DNA of 64,000 nucleotides from assembly GCF_030296935.1 (NCBI RefSeq), contig NZ_AP028032.1:1984001-2048000 (forward strand). Reading direction: 5' to 3'. Below are positions 41,515 through 52,634 of the stretch, in pieces. The first letter of the stretch is position 1. Each line of letters opens with the position of its first letter. The stretch comes from Coprobacter fastidiosus. GTDB lineage: Bacteria; Bacteroidota; Bacteroidia; Bacteroidales; Coprobacteraceae. The notes under the pieces are model-generated. The model did no database searches. It was not told the DNA's origin and worked only from the letters and a program-made list of their open reading frames with translations. A program made the translations under genes and the position numbers.

Positions 41515-42348
41515 TCATTTTTTTAATTCGTACACCTTATCTTTCACAAACTGAGCCCATTCAAAAAGGCTTTTCGATTTATCAAAAGTTTGCCAAGGTA
41601 TAGGCTTACCGATATGTATCACAAATGTTTTGTTTTTACTTTTAAACATTTCACTCGGCAAATATATCATTTCTATATTAAATTTCAATCCCAGTTTCCT
41701 ACGAATACGAGCAAACCGATAAAAAAAACTGGAATTTAATCCCTCGAAATATATAGGAATCACATCCCTCTGAAACTGGATAGTCTTAGAAATAAAAGCT
41801 TTTTTCCATTCCAAATCGCAAATTCGACCTTTTTGTCGTCGGGATACCAATCCTGCAGGAAAAACGAACATTTGATCATCCGATTCATAGGCATTCTTCA
41901 ATACATCGGCTGCATCTTTCGCCTGACGTCCATGCTTATTTATCGGCAAAAACACAGGAGCTAAAGGTGCTACATTCATCAACAGATCATTTACCTGAAC
42001 CTTAATATGAGAATTGTATTTTTTCCCGAACACAGACACCAAAGAAACACCGTCCAAGCCCCCCAAAGGATGATTCGATGCAAACGTAAATTTACCTTCA
42101 GCAGGAATGTTCTCCTCTCCCTCCAACTTCACCTTTACATTCAACTCCGACAACAAAGCATCTGCAAAATCAACGCCTTTGCAATCGGCATATTCCCGCA
42201 GAATATAATTCATCTGCTCCTGACAAATCGTTTTTTCTAAAAAACGATATACAAATCCGGGAATTTTTTTCCCGACCTCAGGAGCTTTTTTCTTAATAAC
42301 CTTTTCAATATCAATCTGTATAGGCTCTTCCTTTTCCATTTTATCCAT
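41515..42348 (-). CDS. glsA: Glycine-lipid O-acyltransferase GlsA (PlsC-like)
   Basis: A membrane-associated lysophospholipid-type acyltransferase of about 277 residues from the ATG at 42348 (MDKMEKEEPIQ). A 17-residue longer start at 42399 is possible. The PlsC signature is FASNHPLGGLDGVSLV (HxxxxD) near residue 110; FLPINKHGRQAKDAADVL and MFVFPAGLVSRRQKG (the glycerol-phosphate-type motif) follow. It would add the second acyl chain to N-acyl-glycine. It is transcribed with glsB and runs divergently from the rsmH-led cell-wall cluster. Confidence 0.84.
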   Translation of the reverse strand: MDKMEKEEPIQIDIEKVIKKKAPEVGKKIPGFVYRFLEKTICQEQMNYILREYADCKGVDFADALLSELNVKVKLEGEENIPAEGKFTFASNHPLGGLDGVSLVSVFGKKYNSHIKVQVNDLLMNVAPLAPVFLPINKHGRQAKDAADVLKNAYESDDQMFVFPAGLVSRRQKGRICDLEWKKAFISKTIQFQRDVIPIYFEGLNSSFFYRFARIRRKLGLKFNIEMIYLPSEMFKSKNKTFVIHIGKPIPWQTFDKSKSLFEWAQFVKDKVYELKK

Positions 42349-42651
42349 AAAAAGAGAAACAAAAATAGCATATATTTCTTTAACTCCCTTGAGCTTCATT
42401 CTTATTTTTTTAATTTTTATTCCTTATCTCTTAAAATTTTCAATATCGAATGCCGTTTTTTCCGAAGATTTTACATCAAAAAAAACAATTTTCACATATT
42501 GTTTAACATTACAATAACCCACTATCCGACAAACCCTTGCAAAGCCATATTTTGTTGATAACTTTTGATAAAAAAATAAAGCTCCTATAAATAATTATTC
42601 ATACCTTTATCGTCTAAAAACTATTTCATATTTATCGGCGATCAAAAACTT

Positions 42652-43560
42652 ATGCAAAACACTGTATATCACATACCTGCATTACTCAATGAATGTATCG
42701 AAGGATTGAATATCCGACCAAGCGGAATATATGTCGATGTTACGTTCGGAGGAGGTGGACATTCTAAAGCGATACTAAACTGTCTGGATGATGACGGACA
42801 CCTATACGGATTTGATCAAGATGCCGATGCAGAGCAGAATATCTTACACGACAGCCGATTCACTTTTGTCCGTAGCAATTTCCGTTTTCTTAAGAATTTC
42901 ATGCATTATTATAATGTCGAAAAAATCGATGGACTATTAGCTGATTTAGGTGTTTCATTTCATCATTTCGATGATTCTGAGCGAGGCTTTTCTTTTCGGT
43001 TTGGCGGAAAACTGGATATGCGGATGAACAATCGGGCAGGAATTTCTGCCATTGATATTTTAAATAATTATGATGAAGAAAAATTATCGGGCATATTTTC
43101 TCTTTACGGAGAATTAAAAACCGCCCGGAAAATAGCTGCAGCAATTGTTCAAAAAAGAACAGTAGGAAAAATAACGGATATTGAAAATTTTTTAGAGATA
43201 ATACATCCGTTCATAAACCGGAAACAAGAAAAAAAAGAATTGGCCCAATTATTCCAAGCTTTACGCATCGAAGTAAACCACGAAATGGACAGCCTCCGTA
43301 AAATGCTGACACAAGCAGCCGAGTTATTAAAACCCGGAGGACGTATTGCTATTCTGACTTATCATTCTCTTGAAGATAGATTGGTGAAGAATTTTTTCAA
43401 GACCGGTAATTTCGAAGGGAAAGCCGAAAAAGATTTTTTCGGAAGAATTAATACTCCTTTTAAACCGATAAACAACAAAGTGATCGCCCCGTCCGATGCA
43501 GAAATAGAACGAAATCCAAGGTCAAGAAGTGCAAAATTGCGTATTGCGGAAAAAATATAA
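42652..43560 (+). CDS. rsmH: 16S rRNA (cytosine-1402-N4)-methyltransferase RsmH
   Basis: An S-adenosylmethionine-dependent enzyme that methylates C1402 in the ribosomal P site. The 302 residues are usual. HIPALLNECIEGL is the start motif, YVDVTFGGGGHSKAIL the SAM-binding loop near 30, GLLADLGVSFHHFDDSERGFSF the family block near 95-115, and RIEVNHEMDSL and ILTYHSLEDRLVKNFF are near 200-245. It opens the division and cell-wall cluster. In many Bacteroidota mraZ precedes it, but here the 252 bases upstream hold no mraZ frame. Confidence 0.97.
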   Translation: MQNTVYHIPALLNECIEGLNIRPSGIYVDVTFGGGGHSKAILNCLDDDGHLYGFDQDADAEQNILHDSRFTFVRSNFRFLKNFMHYYNVEKIDGLLADLGVSFHHFDDSERGFSFRFGGKLDMRMNNRAGISAIDILNNYDEEKLSGIFSLYGELKTARKIAAAIVQKRTVGKITDIENFLEIIHPFINRKQEKKELAQLFQALRIEVNHEMDSLRKMLTQAAELLKPGGRIAILTYHSLEDRLVKNFFKTGNFEGKAEKDFFGRINTPFKPINNKVIAPSDAEIERNPRSRSAKLRIAEKI

Positions 43561-43594
43561 TAGATAAATTTTCTAAAGAAAATTATCCACTCAA

Positions 43595-44002
43595 ATGGAA
43601 GAAAATATAAAAACGGAGAAAAATCAAGAAGTTCAGGAAGACAAAAAAGGATTTCGTATCGGAGATCTTTTTCAGGGACTTCATGTAAAAGATATTTTTC
43701 TGGGACGATTCATTTCCAATGACATTCTTATACGCCAATGGAAACGCATTCTGGTAATTGTCATATTACTTTTCATTTATATCAGCAACAGATATACCTG
43801 CCAGCAAAAAATCACCCAGATCGGTGAATTACAAAAACATCTGGTCGATGTCCGTTATGAGGCCCTGACATTGTCTTCTAAATTAATGGGAAGCAGCCGT
43901 CAATCGCAAGTCGAGAAATTAATAGAATCGAAAGGTCTTGATCTGCATGAGTCAAAACAGCCCCCGTTTAAACTTGTAAAGAAAAATCATGGCAACCGAT
44001 AG
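43595..44002 (+). CDS. FtsL-like cell-division protein
   Basis: A bitopic membrane protein of 135 residues in the ftsL position between rsmH and ftsI. A charged cytoplasmic N-terminus of about 50 residues is followed by one transmembrane segment (ILVIVILLFIYISN, near 53-67). A periplasmic helix with coiled-coil character follows (QKITQIGELQKHLVDVRYEAL to RQSQVEKLIESKG). Bacteroidota FtsL proteins are recognised by place and topology rather than by strong sequence signature. In the divisome FtsL bridges FtsQ/FtsB to FtsW/FtsI. It overlaps ftsI by 14 bases. Confidence 0.82.
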   Translation: MEENIKTEKNQEVQEDKKGFRIGDLFQGLHVKDIFLGRFISNDILIRQWKRILVIVILLFIYISNRYTCQQKITQIGELQKHLVDVRYEALTLSSKLMGSSRQSQVEKLIESKGLDLHESKQPPFKLVKKNHGNR

Positions 44003-46112
44003 AGGAAACATCATATTTCGATATATTATCATTACCTTATTAATCGTATTCATTTGCTGTGCAATACTTTATAAGGTAGGCCGCACTGCTTTTATCGATA
44101 GAGAGCACTGGCAACGAAAAGCAGATTCTCTCAAAATCGAAAATATAACGATTCTGCCAGAACGAGGCAATATTCTGGCAGAAGACGGACGATTAATGGC
44201 TAGTACCGTTCCTCAATACTATTTGTACATAGACTTCAAAGCCGACGGATTGAAACGGGACACCCTCATGAAATACATCACACCTTTGAGCAAAGCTCTT
44301 TCAGAAAAACTCGGGGATCGTACTCCTGCCGGATATGAAGCCCATTTATTGAAAGGATACCGTTCTAAAAGCCGCCAATATCCCGTTTATCGAAAAAGGG
44401 TTTCCTATACAGATTTGAAAGAGATAAAGCAGTTCCCGCTCTTCAGAATGGGACCTAATAAAAGCGGATTTTATACGAAGCAAATGGTCCGAAGAATAAA
44501 ACCTTTCGGATCATTAGCTTCCCGTACAATCGGAGATATTTACGGAGAATATGAAAAAGGCGGAAAAAACGGGATAGAACTTGCCTATGACTCTTTATTG
44601 CGTGGGACTCCAGGTCGCGGAACAAAACAAAAAATACGCGGACGTTGGGTAAACATGACTAATATCGAACCGATAAACGGGGCAAATATCCGCACGACAA
44701 TAGACATAAAAATTCAAGATATTACAGAAAAGGCTCTTGTCGAAAAACTCTCGGAAATTGAGGCTGAATCAGGCACGGCAATTGTGATGGAAGTTGCTAC
44801 CGGAGAGATAAAAGCAATCACAAATATCGGACGCATGCCGGACGGGACATACGCAGAAACTCGCAACCACGCTGTTGCAGATGAAGTAGAGCCGGGGTCA
44901 ACATTTAAAACCGTCTCTATGATGGTAGCCTTGGATGCCGGCATCATACAACCCGATGATACCGTAGATGTCGGAAACGGTATCTTCATGTATGCAGGCT
45001 CTCGAATGACCGACCACAATGCTCACAGAGGCGGGTATCATCGCATCAGTGCAGCTCAGACAATTTGGTATTCGTCCAATATAGGAATCGCAAAAATCAT
45101 CCTCAAAGGATTCGAAAAACGTCCGCAAGACTTTGTCGACAGACTATATGCTATGGGTCTGAATACACCTGTAAACCTCAATATCCCCGGTGAAGGACGA
45201 CCCAAAATCAAACATCCGATCAAAGACAAGAACCGATGGTATAAAACGACCTTACCATGGATGACATTCGGTTATGAGATACAAATACCGCCTATATACA
45301 CTCTGATGTTCTATAATGCCATTGCGAACGGGGGGAAAATGATCAAACCTATTTTCGTTAAAGAAATCAGTAAAGACGGGGTTATTATCGAAACTAAAAA
45401 AACAGAAACCATCAACCCTCAGATTTGTACACCCAAAACATTAGCACAGATACAGCAAATGCTGACCGATGTCGTTCAAAAGGGAACAGCAGGTCCTGTA
45501 AAATCGGATTACGTAAAAATTGCAGGAAAGACAGGAACGGCTCAAATAGCCCAAGGAGCAGCCGGATACCGGGGTAATGGGAAACAGCACAGGGTCTCAT
45601 TCTGCGGATATTTTCCGGCAGACGGGACACCAAGATATACATGCATGGTCTTAGTAAGCAACCCTCATAAGGGTTATCCGTCGGGAGGCTCTATGTCCGG
45701 AGCTGTAGTTCGGAGTATTGCAGAACAAATATACGCTCAAGGATTATACCCTTCTGTCGTCGTACAGCATCCCGATACGCTCCACCCCCTCATCCCATAT
45801 ATCAAAAACGGGAATTTTCAGAAATTGACATTTGCTTGCGATTTATTGAAAATTCAATATGAGGATTATGCTAAAGAGTGTTCATGGGTAGAAACGGCAA
45901 ACCATTCAAATAAAATTATTTTAAACGGGATAAAAACACCAGAAGAATCGATTCCTTCTGTCAAAGGGATGGGAGCTCGAGATGCCATATATTTGTTGGA
46001 GAAAGCCGGACTTCATGTAACAATTTCCGGAAAAGGGAAAGTCGTCGAGCAATCGATTCCGGCAGGAGCTCGCTTAATTAAAGGTCAAAGAATCACGTTG
46101 ACATTAAAATAG
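43989..46112 (+). CDS. ftsI: Division-specific penicillin-binding transpeptidase FtsI (PBP3) with PASTA domain
   Basis: The septal peptidoglycan transpeptidase, 707 residues. One N-terminal transmembrane segment (near 10-28) is followed by the dimerisation domain ([19 protein letters not shown]). The transpeptidase domain carries the SxxK motif PGSTFKTV near 305, the SxN motif in YSSNIGIAK near 360, and [10 protein letters not shown] near 515. The last 70 residues are one PASTA domain ([21 protein letters not shown] to [11 protein letters not shown]). It shares one base with the upstream-extended murE frame, and the reading continues into murE without a gap. Confidence 0.95.
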   Translation: MATDRGNIIFRYIIITLLIVFICCAILYKVGRTAFIDREHWQRKADSLKIENITILPERGNILAEDGRLMASTVPQYYLYIDFKADGLKRDTLMKYITPLSKALSEKLGDRTPAGYEAHLLKGYRSKSRQYPVYRKRVSYTDLKEIKQFPLFRMGPNKSGFYTKQMVRRIKPFGSLASRTIGDIYGEYEKGGKNGIELAYDSLLRGTPGRGTKQKIRGRWVNMTNIEPINGANIRTTIDIKIQDITEKALVEKLSEIEAESGTAIVMEVATGEIKAITNIGRMPDGTYAETRNHAVADEVEPGSTFKTVSMMVALDAGIIQPDDTVDVGNGIFMYAGSRMTDHNAHRGGYHRISAAQTIWYSSNIGIAKIILKGFEKRPQDFVDRLYAMGLNTPVNLNIPGEGRPKIKHPIKDKNRWYKTTLPWMTFGYEIQIPPIYTLMFYNAIANGGKMIKPIFVKEISKDGVIIETKKTETINPQICTPKTLAQIQQMLTDVVQKGTAGPVKSDYVKIAGKTGTAQIAQGAAGYRGNGKQHRVSFCGYFPADGTPRYTCMVLVSNPHKGYPSGGSMSGAVVRSIAEQIYAQGLYPSVVVQHPDTLHPLIPYIKNGNFQKLTFACDLLKIQYEDYAKECSWVETANHSNKIILNGIKTPEESIPSVKGMGARDAIYLLEKAGLHVTISGKGKVVEQSIPAGARLIKGQRITLTLK

Positions 46113-46138
46113 TGTCGGATAAAAAAACAGAAACAATT

Positions 46139-47608
46139 ATGAAATTAGAATCATTGATACAAGCAATTCCGGTCAAACAAATATCAGGAAATACAAATAA
46201 AGAAATTTCCGGTTTAGATTCCGATTCAAGAAACATACAGCAAGATTTCCTTTTTGTTGCCGTAAAAGGCACTGCCGTCGATGGACACCAGTTTATCGAC
46301 AAAGCGATCGAATCAGGAGCGACAGCAATAGTCTGTGAAGAAATGCCGGAAAACATAACTCCGACAACAACTTATATTCAAGTATCCGACAGTAAAGAAG
46401 CATTAGGATTATTAGCCTCCAAGTGGTATGCAAATCCATCCCGACAATTGACATTGGTCGGAGTTACCGGTACTAACGGCAAAACAACTATTGCGACACT
46501 GTTATACGAGATGTTCCGCCTATTCGGAGAAAAAGCAGGTTTGCTCTCTACCGTTTGCAATTATATAGACGAAAAAGCCGTCCCGGCCACACATACGACA
46601 CCCGATCCTATCACCCTGAACAAACTATTACGGGAAATGGTAGATGCCGGATGCCGATATGCATTTATGGAAGTAAGTTCTCATTCTGCCGATCAAAAAC
46701 GTATAGCTGGATTAGACTTCGACGGCGGAATTTTTACAAACCTCACACGGGATCATCTCGACTACCATAAAACCGTAGAGGCTTATTTAAAAGCAAAAAA
46801 ATCGTTTTTCGATCATCTGCCGAAAAACGCATTCGCTCTTACCAACTTGGACGATAAGTCCGGCATGGTCATGCTGCAAAACACAAAAGCCGCAAAACAC
46901 ACATACTCGCTAAAAACTTTGGCCGATTATAAAGGGCGCATCATAGAAAGCCGTTTGGACGGAACGACTCTCGAAATAAACGGAAGAGAAGTTGAAGTTC
47001 AATTTGTCGGCAAATTCAACGCATATAACTTATTGGCTGTATATGGAGCAACTTGCCTATTAGGAGAAAATCCGGAAAAAGCACTGATAAAACTCAGCAT
47101 GCTTATACCCGTAGCCGGACGTTTCCAAACCATTCATTCCCCTGAAAAATATACGGTAATTATCGACTATGCTCACACTCCGGACGCATTAGCCAACGTG
47201 CTCGGCTCAATACGTGAGGTCGTCGGTAAAAAAGGCCGGATCATTACAGTCGTAGGAGCAGGCGGTAACCGGGATAAAGGCAAACGCCCTATAATGGCAC
47301 AAGAAGCTGTTAAAATAAGTGACCGTGTAATCTTGACATCCGATAATCCCCGATTCGAAGAACCGGAAGATATTCTTTCGGATATGCGGGCAGGACTCTC
47401 TCCTCAACAACTGCGTCAGGTTCTGTCTATCTCCGACCGAAGAGAAGCGATAAAGACGGCAACTCAATTTGCTCAGCCGGGAGATGTCATACTTATCGCA
47501 GGAAAAGGTCACGAAGACTATCAGGAGATTAAAGGTGTGAAATACCATTTCAACGACAAAGAAGAAGTAGAGAAAATTTTTAAAGAATACGATCAATCAG
47601 AAAAATAA
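46139..47608 (+). CDS. murE: UDP-MurNAc-tripeptide synthetase MurE (diaminopimelate-adding)
   Basis: A cytoplasmic ligase that adds the third residue of the peptidoglycan stem peptide, 489 residues from the ATG at 46139. A GTG 27 bases upstream is a weaker start. The N-terminal UDP-sugar domain has [20 protein letters not shown]. The ATP loop is [19 protein letters not shown] near 110, [16 protein letters not shown] is near 150, and the specificity motif DNPR lies in [15 protein letters not shown] near 400. DNPR is the meso-diaminopimelate form, so DAP-type peptidoglycan is expected. Confidence 0.96.
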   Translation: MKLESLIQAIPVKQISGNTNKEISGLDSDSRNIQQDFLFVAVKGTAVDGHQFIDKAIESGATAIVCEEMPENITPTTTYIQVSDSKEALGLLASKWYANPSRQLTLVGVTGTNGKTTIATLLYEMFRLFGEKAGLLSTVCNYIDEKAVPATHTTPDPITLNKLLREMVDAGCRYAFMEVSSHSADQKRIAGLDFDGGIFTNLTRDHLDYHKTVEAYLKAKKSFFDHLPKNAFALTNLDDKSGMVMLQNTKAAKHTYSLKTLADYKGRIIESRLDGTTLEINGREVEVQFVGKFNAYNLLAVYGATCLLGENPEKALIKLSMLIPVAGRFQTIHSPEKYTVIIDYAHTPDALANVLGSIREVVGKKGRIITVVGAGGNRDKGKRPIMAQEAVKISDRVILTSDNPRFEEPEDILSDMRAGLSPQQLRQVLSISDRREAIKTATQFAQPGDVILIAGKGHEDYQEIKGVKYHFNDKEEVEKIFKEYDQSEK

Positions 47609-47623
47609 GAAATCCGACAAACA

Positions 47624-48883
47624 ATGCTTTATTACTTATTTCAATATCTCGACCAATTAGACTTTCCCGGAGCAGGGATGTTTAAATATATCTCCTTCCG
47701 ATCCGGATTGGCGCTAATTCTATCCCTGTTCATCTCAACGATCATAGGTAAACGGATCATAGACAAATTACAATACTTACAGATCGGAGAGATCATTCGA
47801 GACCTCGGGCTCGAAGGTCAAATGAGTAAAAAAGGGACTCCGACGATGGGAGGCATTATCATTATCATCGCCATTATCATTCCATGCTTGTTAGTAGGAA
47901 AGCTCGAAAACATCTATATGATACTGATGCTGGTCACGACATTGTGGTTAGGGACACTCGGATTCCTGGACGATTACATCAAGGTATTTAAAAAAGATAA
48001 AGAGGGGTTGCATGGGAAATTCAAAATTATCGGTCAGGTAGGATTAGGGCTTATCGTCGGACTGACCCTTTACCTCAGCCCGAATGTCGTAATCAGAGAA
48101 AATGTGCTTATAAAAGATGCCAATAATCAAGAAGTTGTCGGATATATGCCCGAAAATATCAAATCGACGCAAACGACTATCCCATTCCTAAAAAACAATA
48201 ACTTTGATTATGCCGATTTAGTGTCTTTCATGGGAGATCATGCTCAAACTGCCGGATGGATCATTTTCGTGTTAGTAACTATTTTTATTGTTACAGCAGT
48301 TTCAAACGGTGCAAATCTGACAGACGGACTCGATGGACTGGCTACCGGGAGTTCGGCAATCATAGGTGTCACATTAGGCATTCTCGCTTATCTATCAGGA
48401 CATATCGCTTACGCCTCTTATTTGAACATCATGTATATTCCGGGAACAGAAGAGTTAGTGGTTTTCGCCAGTGCGTTCATCGGAGCGACGATCGGATTTC
48501 TATGGTACAACGCATATCCTGCCCAAGTTTTCATGGGAGATACGGGAAGCCTCACTTTAGGCGGTATCATAGCAGTATTCGCAATTATTATACACAAAGA
48601 ACTATTAATACCCATTCTCTGCGGGATATTTCTTGTAGAAGAATTATCGGTAATGATTCAAGTCGCCTATTTCCGGTTTACAAAACGGAAATACGGAGAA
48701 GGGAAACGCATATTCAAGATGACTCCGTTACACCATCATTTCCAGAAACCGGGAAATGCCGGAATCATAGCGTTGATACAAAAACCTTTTCGTCCGGTTC
48801 CGGAATCAAAAATCGTTGTCCGGTTTTGGATCATTGGCATTATACTTGCGGTCATTACCATCGTAACTTTAAAAATGCGATAA
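47624..48883 (+). CDS. mraY: Phospho-MurNAc-pentapeptide transferase MraY
   Basis: An integral inner-membrane enzyme making lipid I from undecaprenyl phosphate, 419 residues with about ten transmembrane helices. Visible motifs are [13 protein letters not shown] near 70, [20 protein letters not shown] near 115, [12 protein letters not shown] near 240, and [12 protein letters not shown] then [12 protein letters not shown] at the C-terminal half, including the conserved HHH. It begins 15 bases after murE and is 28 bases from murD. Confidence 0.97.
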   Translation: MLYYLFQYLDQLDFPGAGMFKYISFRSGLALILSLFISTIIGKRIIDKLQYLQIGEIIRDLGLEGQMSKKGTPTMGGIIIIIAIIIPCLLVGKLENIYMILMLVTTLWLGTLGFLDDYIKVFKKDKEGLHGKFKIIGQVGLGLIVGLTLYLSPNVVIRENVLIKDANNQEVVGYMPENIKSTQTTIPFLKNNNFDYADLVSFMGDHAQTAGWIIFVLVTIFIVTAVSNGANLTDGLDGLATGSSAIIGVTLGILAYLSGHIAYASYLNIMYIPGTEELVVFASAFIGATIGFLWYNAYPAQVFMGDTGSLTLGGIIAVFAIIIHKELLIPILCGIFLVEELSVMIQVAYFRFTKRKYGEGKRIFKMTPLHHHFQKPGNAGIIALIQKPFRPVPESKIVVRFWIIGIILAVITIVTLKMR

Positions 48884-48911
48884 AGAACATATATTAAAAC
48901 AATATATATCA

Positions 48912-50249
48912 ATGAATAAACGAATTGTAGTTTTAGGAGCCGGAGAGAGCGGTGCAGGAGCTGCCGTTTTGGCGAAAGTAAAAGGATTTGACGTTTTTGT
49001 CTCGGACATGTCCCTGATCAAGGATACTTACAAGGCGTTATTAAATAAATATGAAATAGAATGGGAAGACGGCCGTCACAGTATCGAAAAAATTCTCAAT
49101 GCTGATGAAATAATAAAAAGTCCCGGAATACCCGATACCGCACCGGTTATTCGAGAAATACAAAAAGAGGGAATTCCTATAATTTCCGAGATCGAATTCG
49201 CAGGAAGATATACTCATGCGAAAATGATTTGTATCACCGGGAGTAACGGAAAAACGACAACAACATTATTAACATATCACATTCTTAAAAATGCAGGACT
49301 AAATGTCGGCCTTGCCGGGAATGTAGGCAAAAGTTTGGCATTGCAGGTAGCAACAGAAAATTTCGACTATTATGTAATCGAACTGAGCAGCTTCCAACTT
49401 GATAACATGTATAAATTCAAAGCCGATATCGCAGTTTTGCTAAACATTACCCCCGATCATCTTGACCGATACGGATATGACATGCAAAATTATATCAACG
49501 CCAAATTCAGAATTACGCAAAATCAAACCCCAAACGATGCATTTATCTACTGGAATGATGACCCGATCATAACCAAAGAACTAAAAGCCCATGACCTGAA
49601 AGCCCGTCTCTATCCTTTTTCAGAAGAAAAAGAGGAAGGAGTAAAGGCTTACACGGAAAACAACCAAATTGTCATCGATGCTCCGAACGATACTCTGACA
49701 ATTACTGAAGATGATTTAGCATTACAAGGACGACATAATTTATATAATTCCATGGCAGCAAGTATTTCGGCAAAAGTTCTCGATATAAAAAAAGAAGACA
49801 TACGGGAAGGGCTTAAAGATTTCAAAGGGGTGGAACATCGTCTTGAAAAAGTCGCCCGTGTACGAGGTGTAGAATTTATCAATGATTCGAAAGCGACAAA
49901 CGTAAATTCCTGCTGGTATGCACTCGAAAGCATGCGTACCAAAGTTATATTGATACTTGGCGGAAAAGATAAAGGTAACGACTATTCCGAAATTGAAGAG
50001 TTGGTAAAAGAAAAGGTAAATGCAATCATCTGTTTAGGTGTCGACAACAGCAAACTACACGCATTTTTTGAAGGGAAAGTTCCGCATATAGAAGATGCCT
50101 CATCAATGAAAGAAGCCGTAGATAAAGCTTTTGCTTGTGCTCAAAAAGGAGAAACCGTGCTGTTGTCCCCTTGTTGTGCAAGCTTCGACTTATTCAAAAG
50201 TTACGAGGATCGAGGAGAACAATTCAAAGAATGTGTACGCAATTTATAA
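48912..50249 (+). CDS. murD: UDP-MurNAc-alanine-D-glutamate ligase MurD
   Basis: The cytoplasmic ligase adding D-glutamate, 445 residues. The N-terminal nucleotide-binding domain starts VVLGAGESGAGAAVLAK. The ATP loop is CITGSNGKTTTTLLTYHIL near 110. ELSSFQLDNMYKFKADIAVLLNITPDHLDRYG is near 155-185, and the C-terminal domain has NDSKATNVNSCWYAL and LILGGKDKGNDY near 330-355. It follows mraY and is 15 bases from ftsW. Confidence 0.97.
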   Translation: MNKRIVVLGAGESGAGAAVLAKVKGFDVFVSDMSLIKDTYKALLNKYEIEWEDGRHSIEKILNADEIIKSPGIPDTAPVIREIQKEGIPIISEIEFAGRYTHAKMICITGSNGKTTTTLLTYHILKNAGLNVGLAGNVGKSLALQVATENFDYYVIELSSFQLDNMYKFKADIAVLLNITPDHLDRYGYDMQNYINAKFRITQNQTPNDAFIYWNDDPIITKELKAHDLKARLYPFSEEKEEGVKAYTENNQIVIDAPNDTLTITEDDLALQGRHNLYNSMAASISAKVLDIKKEDIREGLKDFKGVEHRLEKVARVRGVEFINDSKATNVNSCWYALESMRTKVILILGGKDKGNDYSEIEELVKEKVNAIICLGVDNSKLHAFFEGKVPHIEDASSMKEAVDKAFACAQKGETVLLSPCCASFDLFKSYEDRGEQFKECVRNL

Positions 50250-50264
50250 CTAAATAAAAAAGTT

Positions 50265-51497
50265 ATGGATACTGTAAAATCGATTCTGAAAGGAGATAAA
50301 TATATCTGGGGGGTATACCTGATGCTCTGTATGATTTCAATAGTAGAAATGTATAGCGCCACCAGTACACTGACCTTCAAGATCCAAGATTATCTAGCAC
50401 CCACAATCAGGCACACACTCATTCTTTTTTGCGGGACAATCGGGGTCATCATTATTCATAATTTTCACTATAAATGGTTCAAACTGATACCGGTAGTATT
50501 ATTGCCACTATCGTTCATTCTGCTCGTTTACGCGATGTTTTTCGGAGAAGAAGTAAACGGGGCACAGCGTTGGCTGACAATCTGCGGAATTCCGTTACAG
50601 CCATCCGAATTAGCTAAAATGGCGGTAGTCATCACCGTATCATTCATTTTGGCTAAAAAACAAGTACCGGGGGGTGTGCAACCCGACACATTCAAAACGA
50701 TACTCATCATAGTCAGTATCTTCTGCATGTTGATCCTGCCCGAAAACTTTTCCACATCGGCACTATTAGGACTGGTCTGTTTTTGCCTAATGCTGATCGG
50801 ACGTGTAGAATTGATAAAACTATTCAAGTTAGTAGCAGTACTCGCAGGATTCGTTATCGTACTGTTCTCTATCAGTCCCTACATTCCTGAAAATACACCC
50901 GTACTGGATCGTATTCCTACTTGGCGAGCCCGTATCCTTAATTTTTCTCATGGAAACGACGTCCCGGAATATGCAGTAAAAACAAACGACAAGAATTATC
51001 AGGTACACCATGCCCGCATGGCAATAGCAAACGGAGGAGCGATAGGGACATTTCCCGGGAACAGTCGGGAGCGCGATTTTTTACCACAGGCTTACTCCGA
51101 TTTTATCTATGCGATTATCATCGAAGAAATGGGAGTTGTAGGCGGAGTTGTAGTAATGGCTCTTTATCTGTCCCTACTTATAAGGGCCGGAATGATTGCA
51201 AAAAAATGTACCCGGGCTTTTCCGGCATTTCTGATCATGGGTATTGCCATGATGATCGTATTCCAGGCCATAGTCAACATGTCGGTCGCATCGGGGCTCA
51301 TTCCCGTAACCGGCCAGCCCCTTCCTTTGATAAGTCGAGGAGGGACATCGACGATCATTACTTGTGCTTATTTCGGGATCATGCTAAGTATCAGCCGATA
51401 TGCGACCCAAGACGCTATTAAAGAAGAAAAAGAATTGACAGGAGAAGAAACAGAAATACCAGAAGACATTTCTGCTCCGAATCCCAATATGTTGTAA
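50265..51497 (+). CDS. ftsW: Septal peptidoglycan glycosyltransferase FtsW
   Basis: A SEDS-family polytopic membrane protein of 410 residues that polymerises septal glycan with FtsI. Motifs include NGAQRWLTICGIPLQPSELAKMAV near 95-115 (SEDS hallmark), YQVHHARMAIANGGAIG near 250, FIYAIIIEEMGVVGGVVVM near 285 and LPLISRGGTSTIITC near 355. The usual ten membrane segments can be traced. Its C-terminal tail is charged and glutamate-rich. FtsW rather than RodA is supported by its place in the division cluster. Confidence 0.96.
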   Translation: MDTVKSILKGDKYIWGVYLMLCMISIVEMYSATSTLTFKIQDYLAPTIRHTLILFCGTIGVIIIHNFHYKWFKLIPVVLLPLSFILLVYAMFFGEEVNGAQRWLTICGIPLQPSELAKMAVVITVSFILAKKQVPGGVQPDTFKTILIIVSIFCMLILPENFSTSALLGLVCFCLMLIGRVELIKLFKLVAVLAGFVIVLFSISPYIPENTPVLDRIPTWRARILNFSHGNDVPEYAVKTNDKNYQVHHARMAIANGGAIGTFPGNSRERDFLPQAYSDFIYAIIIEEMGVVGGVVVMALYLSLLIRAGMIAKKCTRAFPAFLIMGIAMMIVFQAIVNMSVASGLIPVTGQPLPLISRGGTSTIITCAYFGIMLSISRYATQDAIKEEKELTGEETEIPEDISAPNPNML

Positions 51498-51500
51498 ATA

Positions 51501-52634
51501 ATGAATATCATGGATAAAAAAATAAAAGTTCTTGTCAGCGGCGGAGGAACTGGAGGACACATCTTTCCGGCCATTTCTATTGCGAACGCCATTAAAAACA
51601 AATGTCCGAATGCCGATATTCTTTTTGTCGGAGCAGAAAATCGTATGGAAATGGAAAAAGTTCCCGCTGCAGGCTATCCTATTATAGGACTGCCGGTCAG
51701 CGGTTTTGACCGCAAGCATCTGCTAAAAAATATCAAAGTATTATTCAGATTATTCAAAAGCATCCGTTTAGCAGATAAGACCGTAAAATCATTTTCTCCG
51801 GATATTGCAGTAGGTGTAGGAGGGTATGCCAGCGGTCCTACCTTATGGGCTGCTGCACGAAGGGGCATTCCGACATTGATTCAAGAACAGAATTCTTATG
51901 CTGGTGTTACCAACAAATTACTTGCATCTAAAGCGAAGGCAATATGTGTGGCCTACGAAAATATGGAACGATTTTTCCCTAAAGACCGGATTATCCTCAC
52001 AGGGAATCCGGTGCGGCAAGAATTACAAAACGATACGATAAACAGGGAAGAAGCTATTCGTTTTTTCAATCTCGATCCCTCGAAAAAAACAATTCTTGTT
52101 ATCGGAGGCAGCCTCGGAGCACGTACAATCAATAACAGTATCGCTGCAGGAATAGAAAAAATTCCTCAGAATATACAATTAATCTGGCAAAGCGGGAAAG
52201 GATATGATACTCAGGCAAAAAAGGCTCTGGAAGAGAAAAAACCGGAGAATATAAAACAAATGCCGTTTATCTCTCGTATGGATATGGCCTATAAAGCTGC
52301 TGATTTGGTAATATCAAGAGCCGGAGCGAGTTCTATATCAGAACTTTGCTTATTAGGGAAACCCGTAATACTGATTCCTTCCCCAAATGTAGCCGAAGAT
52401 CATCAAACAAAGAATGCTCAGGCCTTATCGACAAAGAATGCAGCTCTGATGATACGGGACTGCGATGCCCAAAATCTATTGATAGACACAGCATTAAAAA
52501 CTGTTCAAGATGAAACGTCATTAAAAAACATGAGCGACAACATTTCAAAAATGGCGCAACGAGATTCTGCGACACGCATTGCCGACATTATTTTTGAACT
52601 GGTCACTAAAAACAAGAAAAATGGAAAACTATAA
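51501..52634 (+). CDS. murG: Lipid II synthase MurG (GlcNAc transferase)
   Basis: A peripheral inner-membrane glycosyltransferase converting lipid I to lipid II, 377 residues. The N-terminal loop VLVSGGGTGGHIFPAISIA binds substrate. GVGGYASGPTLWAA and LIQEQNSYAGVTNKLL are near 95-130, VIGGSLGARTIN near 200, and ISRAGASSISELCLLGKPVILIPSPNVAEDHQ is the UDP-GlcNAc site near 270. It starts three bases after the ftsW stop. Its end overlaps the murC start by 14 bases, so translation is probably coupled. Confidence 0.97.
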   Translation: MNIMDKKIKVLVSGGGTGGHIFPAISIANAIKNKCPNADILFVGAENRMEMEKVPAAGYPIIGLPVSGFDRKHLLKNIKVLFRLFKSIRLADKTVKSFSPDIAVGVGGYASGPTLWAAARRGIPTLIQEQNSYAGVTNKLLASKAKAICVAYENMERFFPKDRIILTGNPVRQELQNDTINREEAIRFFNLDPSKKTILVIGGSLGARTINNSIAAGIEKIPQNIQLIWQSGKGYDTQAKKALEEKKPENIKQMPFISRMDMAYKAADLVISRAGASSISELCLLGKPVILIPSPNVAEDHQTKNAQALSTKNAALMIRDCDAQNLLIDTALKTVQDETSLKNMSDNISKMAQRDSATRIADIIFELVTKNKKNGKL

